Source: Chrysoporthe austroafricana
Lineage: Eukaryota > Ascomycota > Sordariomycetes > Diaporthales > Cryphonectriaceae
Direction of reading: 5' to 3'
NCBI GenBank assembly: GCA_001051155.2
Contig: JYIP02000004.1
Location: 1,551,576-1,615,575 of the forward strand
DNA length: 64,000 bases
The position numbers and the translations under genes are program-made. Shown here in pieces: positions 1 to 12,160 of this stretch; position 1 is the stretch's first letter, and each line of letters starts with the position of its first letter. The notes under the pieces are model-generated. The model was not told the origin of the DNA, searched no databases, and worked only from the letters and a program-made list of their open reading frames with translations.

Positions 1-3000
1 TTTCCAATACTTAAACTCAAACTCTCTAGAGTCTTTTCAAAATCTAACTATTTACCGATTCTACGACCGACTCTATTATTCATTTAATTACTCTGCAATT
101 TGCTTCAAGTTTCTATACAAAATACTACCCCGCAATATAATAATGGACTCTTATGCTATTAATAAGTCTTGGAAAAGGAAAAGCCGAATACTAATAAAGA
201 AAGGAAATGAGATCCGACAAAAGTATTTCGTACGAGTTGCTATACTTATCGAACGAGATAGCGAGCTTCTGGTCTATAAGTTATACGCTAATTTCTTTCT
301 GGGATTTCTCCCAATTACTCTTTCTGCGATACTTATACTTGATAATTTCATTACTATCGCTTAGCAGAAGCAATAAAATCCAAGCGAAATTTCAAATAAA
401 GAGATCCTAGCATTAGTAACTCATAACCCTGCCCAATAAATAAGGCGTATATATAGCGATATCCTCGATAAGAATATCCTGGGGCATTCGATATCGGCAA
501 ATACAATTAAGGAAGGGAATACGAAAGTAAACCCAGGAAAACCCAGAAGAATGCTTCTTCCTAAAAAGGCTATAGCGGTAATTGCGCTAATAACCCAGGG
601 TTATTTCAATATTAAATAAGCGTACGCTTAAAGAAGTGCATTCTAGAGGATTATATTAAGTAGATAGCTTTATCTGACAGAACTAGACTTTTATTTTATC
701 TAATTTCTCTTTTATTTCCAATACTTGCAATAAATTATAAATAATCCTGTAATCTGCTCGTTAAAGAGATTCTAGCATGCAAAAGCAATTGCTCAAGTTC
801 CAGTAATGCATAGCTCGCAAAGTTGGCCTAATCCCAAACCTTATTTCATTTCGGGCAGATTTCAAATAGATTTGAAATTCTTGTAAGAATGCCCGGCCAG
901 TCCGTAGCTTGGCTCAAGTTCCCGGTATGCTGAAATATGCAATGCGTTCTGAATTATCGTTACGAAATCCGATACAGAAATTATTCCTATAAATCGTTCT
1001 AAACACTTCCGCTAAATATAATTCAGAGCGAAAGCGATATTTAATAGCGAAAGTGACAATTCTGAACAAGTCGTTAAGCATTTCTAACAGTTCGAAGTAA
1101 AAGAGCGATACCAAAACTTGAAATTTAACTTTTCTCGTATTCCAGTTCGAAAGGCACTTTAGGCGGAAATCGATCGAATATCCGGGCCAGAAGCGTTATA
1201 TCTCGGCCTGTATACTACAAGACAGTTAGGAAAAGACTCCCTTTTATAAAGCAGAGATTTACTTGTTAGTAACTATTCGTATCTTGTTGCTTTTCAATTT
1301 ATCGGCTCTGAATTCAAGGCTACGACCAAATTTGAAAAAGCCTTTGCCAATCTTGACTAATAAGATTTTCGGTAAATGATAAGTACAATCATCTACCGTC
1401 GCATGCTTACAGAATATCATTACCGCGAAAAATATACTAATGCTATTTCCGATAACGATATCGAATAGGTCGGGCAAAGGGCATTACAGCTTATTACCCA
1501 ATATCTTTAAAGCCTTAGCTATCTTTCTCTTATCCTCAATTTAACCGTCCAATACGAGGATATATATGCCAGCTAATCGAAGCTTTACCCTTAGCAAAGT
1601 GCTATTCATTTTCCCGCAAAAAAGGCAAGCGAGTAGCTGGAAATCAGTACTACTTTCGTAATAGCTATATAATTGAATGCATTCCTCGCAAATTCGGTAT
1701 CCGCAAAGAAGGGTAAAGCGTAAAGGTTATAAAAGGCATGCAAGATATAATAAACTGAAAGCCTGGCCTGTACGGCCGACCTCGGCTATAACTCGTTAAT
1801 ATATCGCTATAAGCTGCGTATATACTTTGCTCGCTAGCGAGTTATACTCGTTTCGGATACGTATAGCAATTTGTTGCCCAGCAATAACCGTTTGATTGCT
1901 ATATAGTTCGTCGAAAATATTATCGGACGGGAAACCTTTTTCATATTAGTATCCAGATAGCAATCTTCTGGTTATTACTTACTCTCTATTCTGGCAAGAT
2001 ACTTATCTAAATACAGAATAGATATGATAAGACGAAATAAGTAAATAGCAAAGTTATTAATCTGGCATAACTTCTGTATTTGCTCCTTTAGCTGAAATAT
2101 AGGAAACGATCGTATTACCTATACTTTATTTAAAGCCCTAATAATATTATTTGAAAAATAATAGCAAGCAGCCTGAAAAACTCGGGTAAATTGAAAACTA
2201 TTTAATAAAGCCCGTACAGCTACTATATATCGCGATACAGCTATAGCTTAATAATATATTGCTTAATAATTAAGCGGACCGTATATTAAAGCCAGACTTG
2301 CAAAGCATAATTTCCAGACTGCTTTTGCAAAGCGGGCAGTAAAATCCGGATTGCCAGCTCAAAACTAAGCCGTTATCCGGAAATCTAAAGCGTCGGAACA
2401 TATCGGCTTGCTCGAGCGAGCGATACAAATCAAAAGGCGGTATTTAATATCCTAACCGGCTATAAATCCAACCCAAATAGCAAGCAAATAAAGGATTTCG
2501 TCTATTATACTAAATTCTTCCTCTAGAAATACTACCGCTATGCTTATAGGAACAAGTATCAAGGCATACAAGCGATTTGCGACTTCGGCAAGCTTTATAT
2601 AACTACTATCGAATATATAAACTGATATATTATCGGGTATACCGGCTTCTATAATCTGAACAGTCTTTCGTAAATATAAAGCGTAATCGGCCAAAATATT
2701 GCAATATTTTACGCAATGCAGCTGAATCTCGTATACTACAGTACAGAATTTACCGCATATTAGTAAGAAGAATGGCAAATTTGCCAAATAATTCGTAAAA
2801 TGCTAATAGAATTCCTTATATTCCAGTAATAGAATGCCGCAAATTCCTGGTTATCGTAAGCCTAGCCATTATATCATTTTGAATGCATATAGCATATTAC
2901 AATTTATAAAAGTGAAATACGAGATAAACAAATCTTATTACTATATCGAAACAAGTATTAAACTGACTTATTTTTATTAATTCCAAAATTGGGAAACCGG

Positions 3001-3115
3001 ATATAGGAAATCTAGAAAGCGTACCAAGTATATAAGCCGTTAGGATAAGTTATCTGAGATAATAGGTTAATCTCTATACTTATCTGCTTAGCTGGTCAGA
3101 AAGATAGCCCTGCTT
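1..3115. other. Unclassified RIP-degraded DNA, no gene
   Basis: No intact gene is visible. Two stretches look formerly coding. One at about 914-1114 on the minus strand gives a 66-residue open frame with a mixed charged/hydrophobic composition. One at 2452-2787 on the minus strand gives a 111-residue hydrophobic open frame. Neither resembles a family I recognise, and the second may be an antisense reading of a degraded repeat. Confidence 0.4.
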
Positions 3116-3119
3116 ACGC

Positions 3120-3510
3120 CCGCTTCTCAGGATTCAACCCTGGTTAGTTCCTCAAAGTCCTAGATCTCCAATAGCGACAACCATATTGCAATTGAAAATA
3201 GCTTTTCCCGTATAGATATTGCCGAAGGTTTACCGTTCTTTTACGTCCTATATGCATTACCTAATAACTTTCGTAACGATAAGATAAAGTTCATTCAGGA
3301 ACTTACTTATACTGGAATCAATATTCTAAAGCGTAATAGCTTTGGCAATATAACGCTATATATTGCTGCCAGTAATACTTATTATTCTCCCGGTAGCAGC
3401 AAGATATATAGAGTACAAATCATGCAAGCATTATTAAGTCGACTAGAAATATATCTTTATATAAGCGCTAGGAATAATAATAGAAAGATACCTCTTGATA
3501 TTGCATAGGA
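3120..3510 (+). pseudogene. RIP-degraded ankyrin-repeat relic
   Basis: The plus-strand translation contains a recognisable degraded ankyrin pair. One part reads NSFGNITLYIAAS, where the family has G-x-TPLHIAA. The next repeat reads RNNNRKIPLDIA, where the family has NGKTPLDIA, and ends at a TAG. The H-to-Y and G-to-R changes are transitions. The preceding stretch from about 3180 is open and looks coding. Ankyrin repeats are protein-interaction modules and are often the C-terminal part of fungal NLR-like or heterokaryon-incompatibility proteins, but no NACHT or effector domain is readable here. What I see is the two repeat cores; the link to an NLR is only a possibility. Confidence 0.6.
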
Positions 3511-4320
3511 TTCTAGGAATATCTCGTATATTCAGCTCTTGCTTGCTTATAGAGCAGAATGCGGGGTAGAAAACTGCGGCTTGGATAGGAATATATCGTG
3601 CATTGGGCTTGCTTTCGCAAAGCGCTAAAGGCTGAGCAAGCAGCAAGGGATAGCGGGAAGGCAGCGGGGCAAAGGATAAAAACATATATTTCTAGAATAT
3701 TGAATTCGAATCTAGTTTCTACTTTCCGATTTCCAATTTCCGATCCCGGGTTTCCTTACAGCATATCTAAATATGTTCAAAATAATAAATATCGCATATT
3801 TGGCTTTTTCTTTGCTTTTGCCTCTGCTGGATATATAACGCACTATAAAGTCTTCCAATACTGATTTGCTCTTTGAAAAGCCTTACCGTACAATATACGA
3901 ATCATAGATATTACTCTGCCAATACTACCTCAAATAAGGATTTGCACGATTTTTCAGCTATTTAAAATGACGCTAACAGACTTATTTTATCATATCAGTC
4001 TATGCTAACTAGCATTTCAATACTGACTAGCTTGCTAATATATACAATCTGGAATAATCTCTTTACGATTCAAAGCATACTATTACTTTATATAAATACG
4101 ATATCTGATATCGTATATACAGGTTGAATTAGGAAGTTCAAGAAATGGTTTATTTATTTATTAAGCAACGTATACGGGAAACGAATAGCATTTTTGCTCG
4201 CTATCGATAGAATCTTATAATCTTGAAAGAAATAGAAATAAAAAGTAATCAACTTTGTAGCACAGAGTATCGTCTAATTTTGAGAGGGGTAAAACCTTAA
4301 AATAATAGGAATTCATATAT
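3511..4320. other. Unclassified degraded DNA
   Basis: AT-rich sequence between the ankyrin relic and the first minisatellite. Short open frames on both strands resemble nothing I recognise. No gene or RNA is supported. Confidence 0.4.
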
Positions 4321-4324
4321 AAGA

Positions 4325-4422
4325 GTATATTTGCTGTTAAACCTGAAAGTACATTTGCTATTAAGCCTGCAAGTATATTTGCTATTAGGCCTGTAAGTAT
4401 ATTTACTATTAAAACCAGTAAC
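4325..4422. repeat. 27-bp tandem repeat (about 4 copies)
   Basis: Successive units follow the pattern ATTTGCTATTAAGCCTGAAAGTAT with changes at a few positions, about 27 bp per unit and roughly four copies. The copies differ mainly by transitions. The motif TTGCTATTA also recurs, less regularly, in the sequence leading to the second cluster at 4.56 kb, so the two arrays may share ancestry. Confidence 0.7.
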
Positions 4423-4554
4423 TCCTTTAATAGCAAAATGGTTTTAATAATAGATCTATCTTTAAGTCTAATAGCAAACGTAAGTTAATATCTAATAACA
4501 GAGTATCTTATAGCAAATACCGCTTAATATCTGACAGCAAATATACTATAAAGT

Positions 4555-4765
4555 TTAGTAGTAAATAAGTCTAATAGCAAATATGCCCTTAAGTTTACTA
4601 ACAAATACGCCTTCAAGTCTAGCAGCAAATACGCCTTCAAGTCTACTAGCAGATACGCCCTTAAATCTACCAGCAAATACGCCTTCAAGTCCACTAGCAA
4701 ATACGCCCTCAAGTCCACTAGCAGATACGCCCTCAAGTCTAGCAGCAAATACGCTCTCAGAGATA
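4555..4765. repeat. 24-bp tandem repeat (8-9 copies)
   Basis: A direct repeat with unit close to GCAAATACGCCTTCAAGTCT followed by AGCA, 24 bp long, is repeated about eight or nine times. The unit is a multiple of three, so several frames stay open across the array and give eight-residue protein repeats (NTPSSLA-like on plus, DLRAYLLV-like on minus). These open frames are probably a by-product of the repeat length, although a former repetitive coding sequence cannot be excluded. Unit differences are largely transitions. Confidence 0.85.
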
Positions 4766-4833
4766 CGACGCTCTTCCCTATAAAACAAGCCACTCAACCG
4801 TACCCAGCGCCTAACAGATCCTTCTGGTTAGCA

Positions 4834-5124
4834 TTAAAGCAAGTATAATTTCCATTTATAAATACAAGATATAATGCCCATAAAGCTAAAAGATATTAAT
4901 ATAATGCCTAGCGAAACCCAGGCTATAAGAGACCATTTACTACCTTTAGCAGTATAAACATTCATAAGGATAAATACTAGCCCGCTAAAGGCATTCAGGG
5001 TTCCAGGCCTAAATAGTATATTAGTAGAAAGGGTGGAAATTAAACGAAAATTCTTACAGAAATAAATAAGACAAGACCCAGTAATAATTTTTCTGGAATT
5101 TAAACCAGAGCAACCCAGCTCCAA
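4834..5124 (-). pseudogene. Possible membrane-protein relic
   Basis: A 96-residue open frame whose C-terminal half is strongly hydrophobic: one segment around LVFILMNVY, then a longer one around WSLIAWVSLGIILISFSF. This would fit two transmembrane helices. I do not recognise a family. In an AT-rich, RIP-mutated background a hydrophobic open frame can arise by chance because T-rich codons encode Phe, Leu and Ile, so this is weak. Confidence 0.2.
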
Positions 5125-6600
5125 TAATTCTATAATAGCAGAATAAAGCGGTAATAAGCAGAAATGGAATATATTAAAAGAAAGCTTCTAATCCCTAGAA
5201 CGAGGTAAAAGTCCCCGGCAGCACAAGAATGCTAGCCAGGATATTCCAGAATGCTCTAACAGCTGCAATATTGTAATAGGCAAGCATACTATTAGCTTGA
5301 AAGATAATGCTGCTATAGTCCATTTTTATATAATGAAATCAGCTAATTTGCTAGGAAACCTATGCATTATTAGTTTCGACTTATAATCGTAAAGGGGTAT
5401 TAACTGAAATTATATTATTCGGTTCCGGGAAAGCGGATTTAGGAAAATAGATCCTGCATTCTGTTTTCAAATTCCCTGCCATACGACCAAATCGCAGCTT
5501 CAGAAGAGTCTAGTACTTCAATTACCCTTTTCGTACCGCTTTCTTCTCGTAAGCTATTCTAAATATAAATGCTAGGTATAAAGCTCCGCTATTAGCATGC
5601 TAGGCCTTTTCTTATAATCGTTTGCTCTGCTATGCCTTGCTCCCATTTCCTGTTCTTCTGTACCCTATTGAACGCTATACCCCTGCCGGACCTTTGCGCC
5701 TTATGCCTTTAATCTCGCTTTGTCGACAAAAAGGCGAATCCGGGAACGGGTCCAAATAGGGAATTGAAAAAGCATTCCGAAAGGCGATCGAAAACGCTTT
5801 CAGACTTATTATATATATAGGTATAGTCGATAAAAATCTATAGCTCTCGAATAAGCTCCTATCTATCCGACATTCGGAAGGAACCGAGCTAGGCAGTAGA
5901 TATAATAGAGCGCAATACCCCTCTTGTAATATACAGAATCATTAATATTAATAGCATTTTCTCAAGCAGCATATAATCCAGAACGATAATACATTTAATA
6001 GTCTTAATATAACCTATCCTTTCAGATATTACGCTCTATATATCTACCGCTTTGCTAGCGAAAAATCGGACGATAGAATTAAACGAAAAGTAAATCTGTA
6101 TCGCGTTAAGCTAATCTATATTATCCTTTCCGAGATCGAACAAATCCGGATATATTGACAATTAGCGGAAGATATGCGTACGCATTAAAATATACTTATC
6201 CGGGTTGGTACGTAAGCTAGCAAGGTTAGCTTACGTAAAAATACCTTTCGCAGCTATAATAAAATAGAAATATTCGCATCTCGGCATAAGCATTTATTTT
6301 CTATTTACTTCCGGCTTATACTATATCCTGCTATTTACTATAACGGATCAAGAAGAAAATGCTTTTACGGAATATCTCAGTACATTTTGCATTTCATTCA
6401 GTTCGACTTGCGAAAGCGCAAGCGTTAGCTGTATTCCGGCCGCATTAAAGCATTTTGGCCTAAGAGGTAAACAGTACAGCTTCACTTTTTCAGAGCATTC
6501 TCTGACTATCGTACAAACCTTAAGAATCTCTTTATCGACCTATATATCTATTTACGAATTCGCCCGCATTACAAAACCGGCCGTAATGGCAATAATAAAG
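5125..6600. other. Unclassified degraded DNA
   Basis: AT-rich sequence without a readable gene. The last part leads into the N-terminal region of the FunK1 relic. Nothing else is supported. Confidence 0.4.
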
Positions 6601-8800
6601 CTCTTATAGCGCTCAATTCCGCTATTATTTCTAATAGCTTCGATTTCGGTTGCATTTAGCCCTTGCTTAAAGCGGCGCTCGATATCAATCCTAATAAAAC
6701 GCTTATCTGGGATTAAGTTTACAATGCTATCGCTATATCAACTACGCTTCCAATTGCCTCTGCTCTCGAACGCATTCCTCTTCAAACAGCCCCGCCTTCT
6801 TTCGATATTATGCCGGTTACCCATTCTATAGCATTATTGCAAGCCAGAGAAAAGCAGACCAAGAAGATGCTAGACCAAGCCCTGCTATATAAGATCAGAA
6901 GTTATATCTACCGAGGCATAAACGGCTTTTTTGGGAAATACTTTAAAAGGCAATTATGGACTTAGCAATACAAAAATATCTACGAATCGGTTAAGTCAAA
7001 TTACGTCGACAGGCGATAGACCAACTTCCCCGATCTCCCAATATAAGATAGCGTCTATATATAGCTATTTCAGTTTCAAAACGATTTCCTCTTCGATATA
7101 CTAAATACTTATTATAGTACTAAGGATACTAGCAATATAACGGGTAGCGAGTATAAGCGGCAGCTCGATATTTTCGTTAAAGCCAAGCATATCAAAACCG
7201 AAAAGCATAATTGGAAAGATATATATATTATCGGGGAGTATAAGCAATCGCATTAAAGGCTTAAAGAGCTATTATTATAGCTTTCCCGCTATATGCGTAA
7301 TCTGTTTACGAGCCAACCGATTTGTCGGTTTGCATATAGATTCTTCTTCTATAATACTATTATAGAGCTCTGAGTTTTTAATAAATCCGGCTCTTATAGT
7401 TCCGGCAAATTCGACATTTACGAAAAGCTCGAGAGATTTATCGTTTCTCTAGCTGAATATGCATATATAAGCGATAAAGAGCTCGGCTTCGATACTTTTA
7501 TCAATTACAGAAATATCAAATATACGATTACCTTTAAATAGGATATAAATAGCAAAAGGAGGAAGCTATAGCTTGAACCGGAACCGTTTGTTAAGCAAAA
7601 AGCAGTAGTTTATCGTAATATAACTGTTTTCCGGATAACCGATTATAATAATATTATAAAGTTCTCTTAGATTTCGGATAAACGGCCTCCCGAAACGGAT
7701 TATCTGAAGCTTGCCTATAATAAAGACATTAAGGGCATCGCGCGGTTTATTGGATACTAGAGCATTATAAGCATTGCCAACTTCCGTAACAGTCTAACCT
7801 TTGCTTATCCGTAAACTATCCGTAACGAACTTGATAGCGAGAACTCCCGCTCCTTCCCTTTGCAATCGCTCCAGCTCTTACCGGTTAGCAATGCCAAGCC
7901 ATATAATGGATCGAATAGCTTGCCTAAGTCCTTAGTACGAAGCCGGTTACGAAAGCGAGCATCTATTAACAATAATAGCATAACCGTATCCAAGAGGCAA
8001 AGGAATAACAGCCAGGCTTCGGGGTTCCGTTACAAGCTAGATTCCGCTTCCGTAAATAATCTATATAAGCCGAACTCTGAGATATACGACAATCGCCAAT
8101 TCAGCTGCCTCGCCATCTCTCTTTCAGGGCAAGCCCTTAATAGCTTTACTACTTTATCTAAGCTACTTATTGCCCTTCGAAATGCCATTAAAGCCTATCG
8201 CTTTCTATATTTGGTCGGCAAGATTCTATACAGAGATATCTCGGAAAATAATATTATTATTACAGATCTATGCATTGCTAATGGATTTGCCGGAATGCTA
8301 ATCGATCTTGACTTAGCTAAGCAAAGAGGTAGCGGCAAGTCAAGTATACGCTATCTGACCGGTACGATAGAGTTTATAGCTATCGAAATCTTGCGGAAGA
8401 ATATATATACTTTCCGATACGATTTAGAATCCTTCTTTTACGTCTTTTTCTGGATTTGTACGAGAAAAGCTTGGGAACGAGGATTCTTTTGCAACCCCAA
8501 GTCAAAACTATATATATCTAGTGATATCTTGATACAGTAGTATACGGGCACTTTCTCCCAAATTGCCCGAAATAAGTATAGACTGATATATGCTAGCCTT
8601 TTCGAAAAGATTTTGGCCTAGTTTCCGCTATCCTTTGCATATATCAAGCCTTTATGCACTGGGTTCCGTCGGACGCTATTTCCCTTATCGCTCGAAGATA
8701 TTTTATTTATCGGTATGCTAGAAAAGCCAGAGCCCCTATATAATGCTATTATCGGCGAATTCGATAAAGCGATATCTGATATAAAATAGTCTTACGAATC
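6600..8800 (+). pseudogene. FunK1-type protein kinase relic
   Basis: FunK1 is a fungus-specific eukaryotic-like kinase family, often multicopy and repeat-associated. The plus strand can be followed, with scattered stops, across nearly the whole family length. Near 6.7 kb there is a degraded LIWD-VYNAIA-ST segment typical of the N-terminal region. Near 7.6-7.8 kb come VKQKAVVYRNITVFR, a DKRPPETDYLKLA block and an SIANFRNSLTF block. A 226-residue open stretch at 7860-8540 holds the catalytic loop ILYRDISENNIIITD, the metal-binding region GMLIDLDLAK (DLD in the DFG position), TGTIEFIAIEIL and YDLESFFYVFFWI. The family HRD is now YRD, a C-to-T change. At least six in-frame stops make it non-functional. 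Family assignment is firm; boundaries are approximate. Confidence 0.85.
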
Positions 8801-9301
8801 TTAATATTCAGCAATACTAATCGCAACGTTATATGGCTACCTTAAAGGCAAGCATTTAAGTAAAAGGTTTCGAAAGGAAAGAAATACTAGGAATAGATTA
8901 TTATTATTAGTTTTCTTGAAATTCCAGTTAGCATTATTCTTGAAATCTCTGAAGATTTATTCCTGCTTTTGATATTGCAATACTGCCATATAAATTAGCT
9001 TCCGATTTACGCAAACTCTGCATATAATCAATAAGGTAACTAGAAAGATCGAATACTCTATCGAATATATCGAAAAGCACCCGACTAGCAATATTTACGA
9101 TATAATTAAAGCAACTTATAGCAATAATACTTCTAAGCTTAAAATTATTGCAATTAAGATATATAAAAGATAGGGATATAATCTTATACCGCTGCTTTCC
9201 AGACCTCAAGCCCTTTAGCTTTTTCACGCCCTAATTGCTATTATAGTTAATAAATGCCATTTGCAATTAACCAATCAAGACCGTTATCCGAGACTATAAC
9301 C
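8801..9301. other. Unclassified degraded DNA
   Basis: AT-rich spacer between the FunK1 relic and the tRNA relic. A 97-residue minus-strand open frame at 8934-9227 matches nothing I recognise. No gene is supported. Confidence 0.4.
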
Positions 9302-9380
9302 GATTGCATAGCTCAGTAGTAAAGCGTTTAATTATTTGATTGCTATTAAAAGGTCCTAAGTTCGAATCCCGGTATAGCTA
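9302..9380 (+). tRNA. RIP-mutated tRNA pseudogene
   Basis: The classic A box (TAGCTCAGTGGTAGAGC) is present as TAGCTCAGTAGTAAAGC and the T loop as GTTCGAATC, at canonical spacing and with a five-base AGGTC variable loop. The anticodon stem TTTAA/TTAAA is perfect. The D stem has one mismatch (C-A), and the T stem has two (A-C) plus a T-G. The acceptor arms 9302-9308 and 9373-9379 pair poorly as they stand, but every mismatched or wobble pair returns to Watson-Crick by undoing one C-to-T or G-to-A change. The anticodon loop is 14 nt, which suggests a 7-nt intron or an insertion, so the isotype cannot be called. It is almost certainly non-functional. A SINE head derived from a tRNA is the alternative. 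Confidence 0.65.
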
Positions 9381-9889
9381 TATATAGTTCAGGATTGCGG
9401 TCTGATTTTTTATATTTTTAATATTACATATACCGATTCGCTTTTTTTCCCTAGAAATAGCTAACTTTCGTTATAAACTGCTTTAAGATTATAGGACTAT
9501 TAAGCAAAGTAAGCAATTACTAATAGAAAAGAGGAAAAGAGGTCTATATAGCTATAAGGGTAAGAGATATTACGACTGAAAAGAAAATAATTTACTGAGA
9601 TTGAAAAGGTTCGGGTATAGCTAGAAACTGAGCAAAGCGGTAGAAAAAAAGAATAGCTTATAAGGATTCGTAGCATAAATGCTGCTGCTAATTGACAAAC
9701 GTATTACTGCGCACAATCTAGCAAAAGAGACTTGCAAATAGATATTTGCGCGGTATAATTCCAGTACCTTTTCGGCACTTATTCGATCCTGAAAACGGCA
9801 ACCGGGTTTTCGAAAAGCATTCCAAATATTTAAGTTCAAACAGCCTTACAAATCCATCAATTCGTTCTCTTATTATATATAATCGGGTC
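9381..9889. other. Degraded DNA leading into DUF3723 relic
   Basis: AT-rich sequence, possibly including the lost N-terminal part of the DUF3723 relic that follows. A 60-residue plus-strand frame at 9746-9928 overlaps its start. Nothing else is recognisable. Confidence 0.35.
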
Positions 9890-12160
9890 GATATGGAAGA
9901 ATTCAAGGTCGGGACCTATTTTGTTTAGCTATAAGACCTAATCTTTAGTTTCGGTCGTAAGAGAAATAATGCTATTACGGAAAGGCTTGGGCGGGTTCTC
10001 AAAATCGCATATAAACTTGATAAGCGGGAGAATCAGATTCCGGTAGTTATTTCGCTAGATAAGCTATATCTGATCCTGGAAGATTCCGGAATTACGATTG
10101 ATAATCTTGCTTGCCCTGAAAAACCGTATTCATATATATTTTCGCGGGACAAGCTATAATATCTTTATAGGAAGCAGAGATATAAAGCAGCTTTGCAGGA
10201 AATAAGTCCCGATACCTAGTAAATAATAAGATTATTCTGTATTCCTAATAGAAACGATCCATTCCAAATTCCTGCAATACGCAAAGAAATAGACCAGTAT
10301 TTCTATCAGACCCCGCTATCAGATAGAGATATTTTTCGAAAGATATATATATACCAAGAGTCTGGCCAGCTGGATTACGCGAATAAGTAGAAGTTAAGAT
10401 TGAGCAAGAGCAAATAAGTCGCGCTATAAGCTATCGAGCTCCGGGCCGAACTCTTCTAAAAGCTTAACTAGCTGCATCCTTTCCCAAGCTTCTAGGACAG
10501 CTTGCAATTTGGTAATATTGAAAAGCATATTGCCCTATATATATCGGATAAGATATCGCAATATTTATAATATATCAGAGATATTTGGGATTTAATTACT
10601 TTCGGTAATCCTGTAATGCAAAATGCAATGGATATTACGATTATGCGCTACTTGGAACTCCGCGTTCCTATAGCCAGTATTGCTAATATTGCAATTATCA
10701 AGCAATTTATGCATTCGAAGCTATTATTCCAGCAAATTGCATACCAACCCTTCCGCTATCAGATCCTGTATAGGATATTCGACCAGAATATTATACCGAT
10801 AATTCGAATATTTTACGAAAATATGAAATAATTAACCATTAGCATTAACATTATTAGAGAATATATTATTAACAGATTCGATAACCGATCGGTATCTGAG
10901 GCTTGCCGGCTATTTTGGGAATTTCCGGGACGATATTTAATCGAATACGAAAAAGCGCGCTTCCGTAAAGCCCAATACTGGCCGGCTATATCCTATCTTG
11001 CATATATTCAGCTTTTTCTTGCAGCAATACAGCATTACTCAAAGCTATTACGCTTCTTTCCGAGATGCAAGCATAGCGAAAAGCTTATGAATTTAAACGT
11101 AAATAATAATTGCATAATCAGATTTATCTAGTCGGTACGAGCATTCGGTTTCAATTCGCAAAAGCTACGGGCCCGTCTTTCGGAAATGCAAAACCCAGTA
11201 TTGCCAGCTAATAATAGATCGCTTCCCCTAAACAAGATATCGCTTTCGCGATAATATAGATAGCCTTTTATTAACTCATTCAATTATTTTCGTTCCTAGC
11301 TCTTCTTGCCTACTTTAGCGGAAGCAGGAAGGCGCCCTTGCCTCTCTATAACCTTTATCCAGTAGGATTTAGTTATAGCTTTTTTCGGCAGTATCGAACT
11401 CGGCGCTTTTGCCGAGAATAATAAACCCGGGAGAAATAACTTTTCGATAAACGATAATCCCGTTAACGAGAGCCAAATCCCGACTGATAGTCGAAATTCG
11501 TAAGTAATAGCGCCCCGTAGCAGCAGACCGAATCCCTCATTACGGAAAGCGCCGCCTTCGTCCTCGTATAGCAATAGACTAAGCATATCCGGTATATTAT
11601 CCGTATGCTCTTTATTGCAAAACCAATTCCTTTTATTACCGTTCTTACTGCTTTCGCCAAGCGTTTTCGATTGCAGCTAGAAACCCGGGCTTTAGGACAA
11701 TAGTATATCTGAAGCAAATACTATTATAGCGGAATCTTCCCAGGAAACCCTATATACCTCGTCCGATAATATTCTTGCAGCAAGATCCCTTTTAAAGCTC
11801 AAAGCTGGCTTTAAAAGCCGAATTAGTAATAGGACGTCTTTCTTTTACGGTACGAGTATTCGCAATAGAAATTGCTTTATTATAGGAAAAGGAGCTTTTA
11901 CGAGACAATCCGGTATTACTATTGCAATATTAATGCGATCATTTTTTCGGCTTAAGGATATAGCGGCATTTTCGGTACTCAAGTTATCCAAAGCCGCTAT
12001 AAGATTCCCGGTACTTCCTGGGCAAAGCTATATAGCGTATCGGGTTAGCAAGCTGGAATATATAGACAATTCTGCATTAGAGAATAATAGCAAGAGCTTT
12101 TATTATCTAGGAAAAGAGAATAGGAATCTTAATAATCCAGAAACCAGAGCTTATACTTGA
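9890..12160 (+). pseudogene. DUF3723 protein relic
   Basis: DUF3723 is a large, functionally uncharacterised fungal family found repeatedly as cargo in Starship giant transposons. Its hallmark blocks appear in order on the plus strand: ISLDKLYLILEDSGIT and ACPEKPYSYIFSRDKL, then YRKQRYKAALQEISPDT (family LHGKHR...), then YQTPLSDRDIFRKIYIYQESG with ANK-KLRLSKSK, then NAMDITIMRYLELRVPIAS and LFQQIAYQPFRYQIL, and IIRIFYENMK. C-terminal stretches continue (SFFYGTSIRNRNCFIIGKGA, RSFFRLKDIAAF) to a stop at 12,160. Many in-frame stops, several at former Trp codons, show it is dead. Orientation is the same as the FunK1 relic and opposite to the recombinase relic. Family call is firm; ends are approximate. 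Confidence 0.8.

Noticed and set aside
4524..4797. Repetitive 80-90-residue proteins (DLRAYLLV or NTPSSLA repeats).
   Set aside because: They are translations of a 24-bp tandem repeat in several frames at once, so an open frame is expected without selection.
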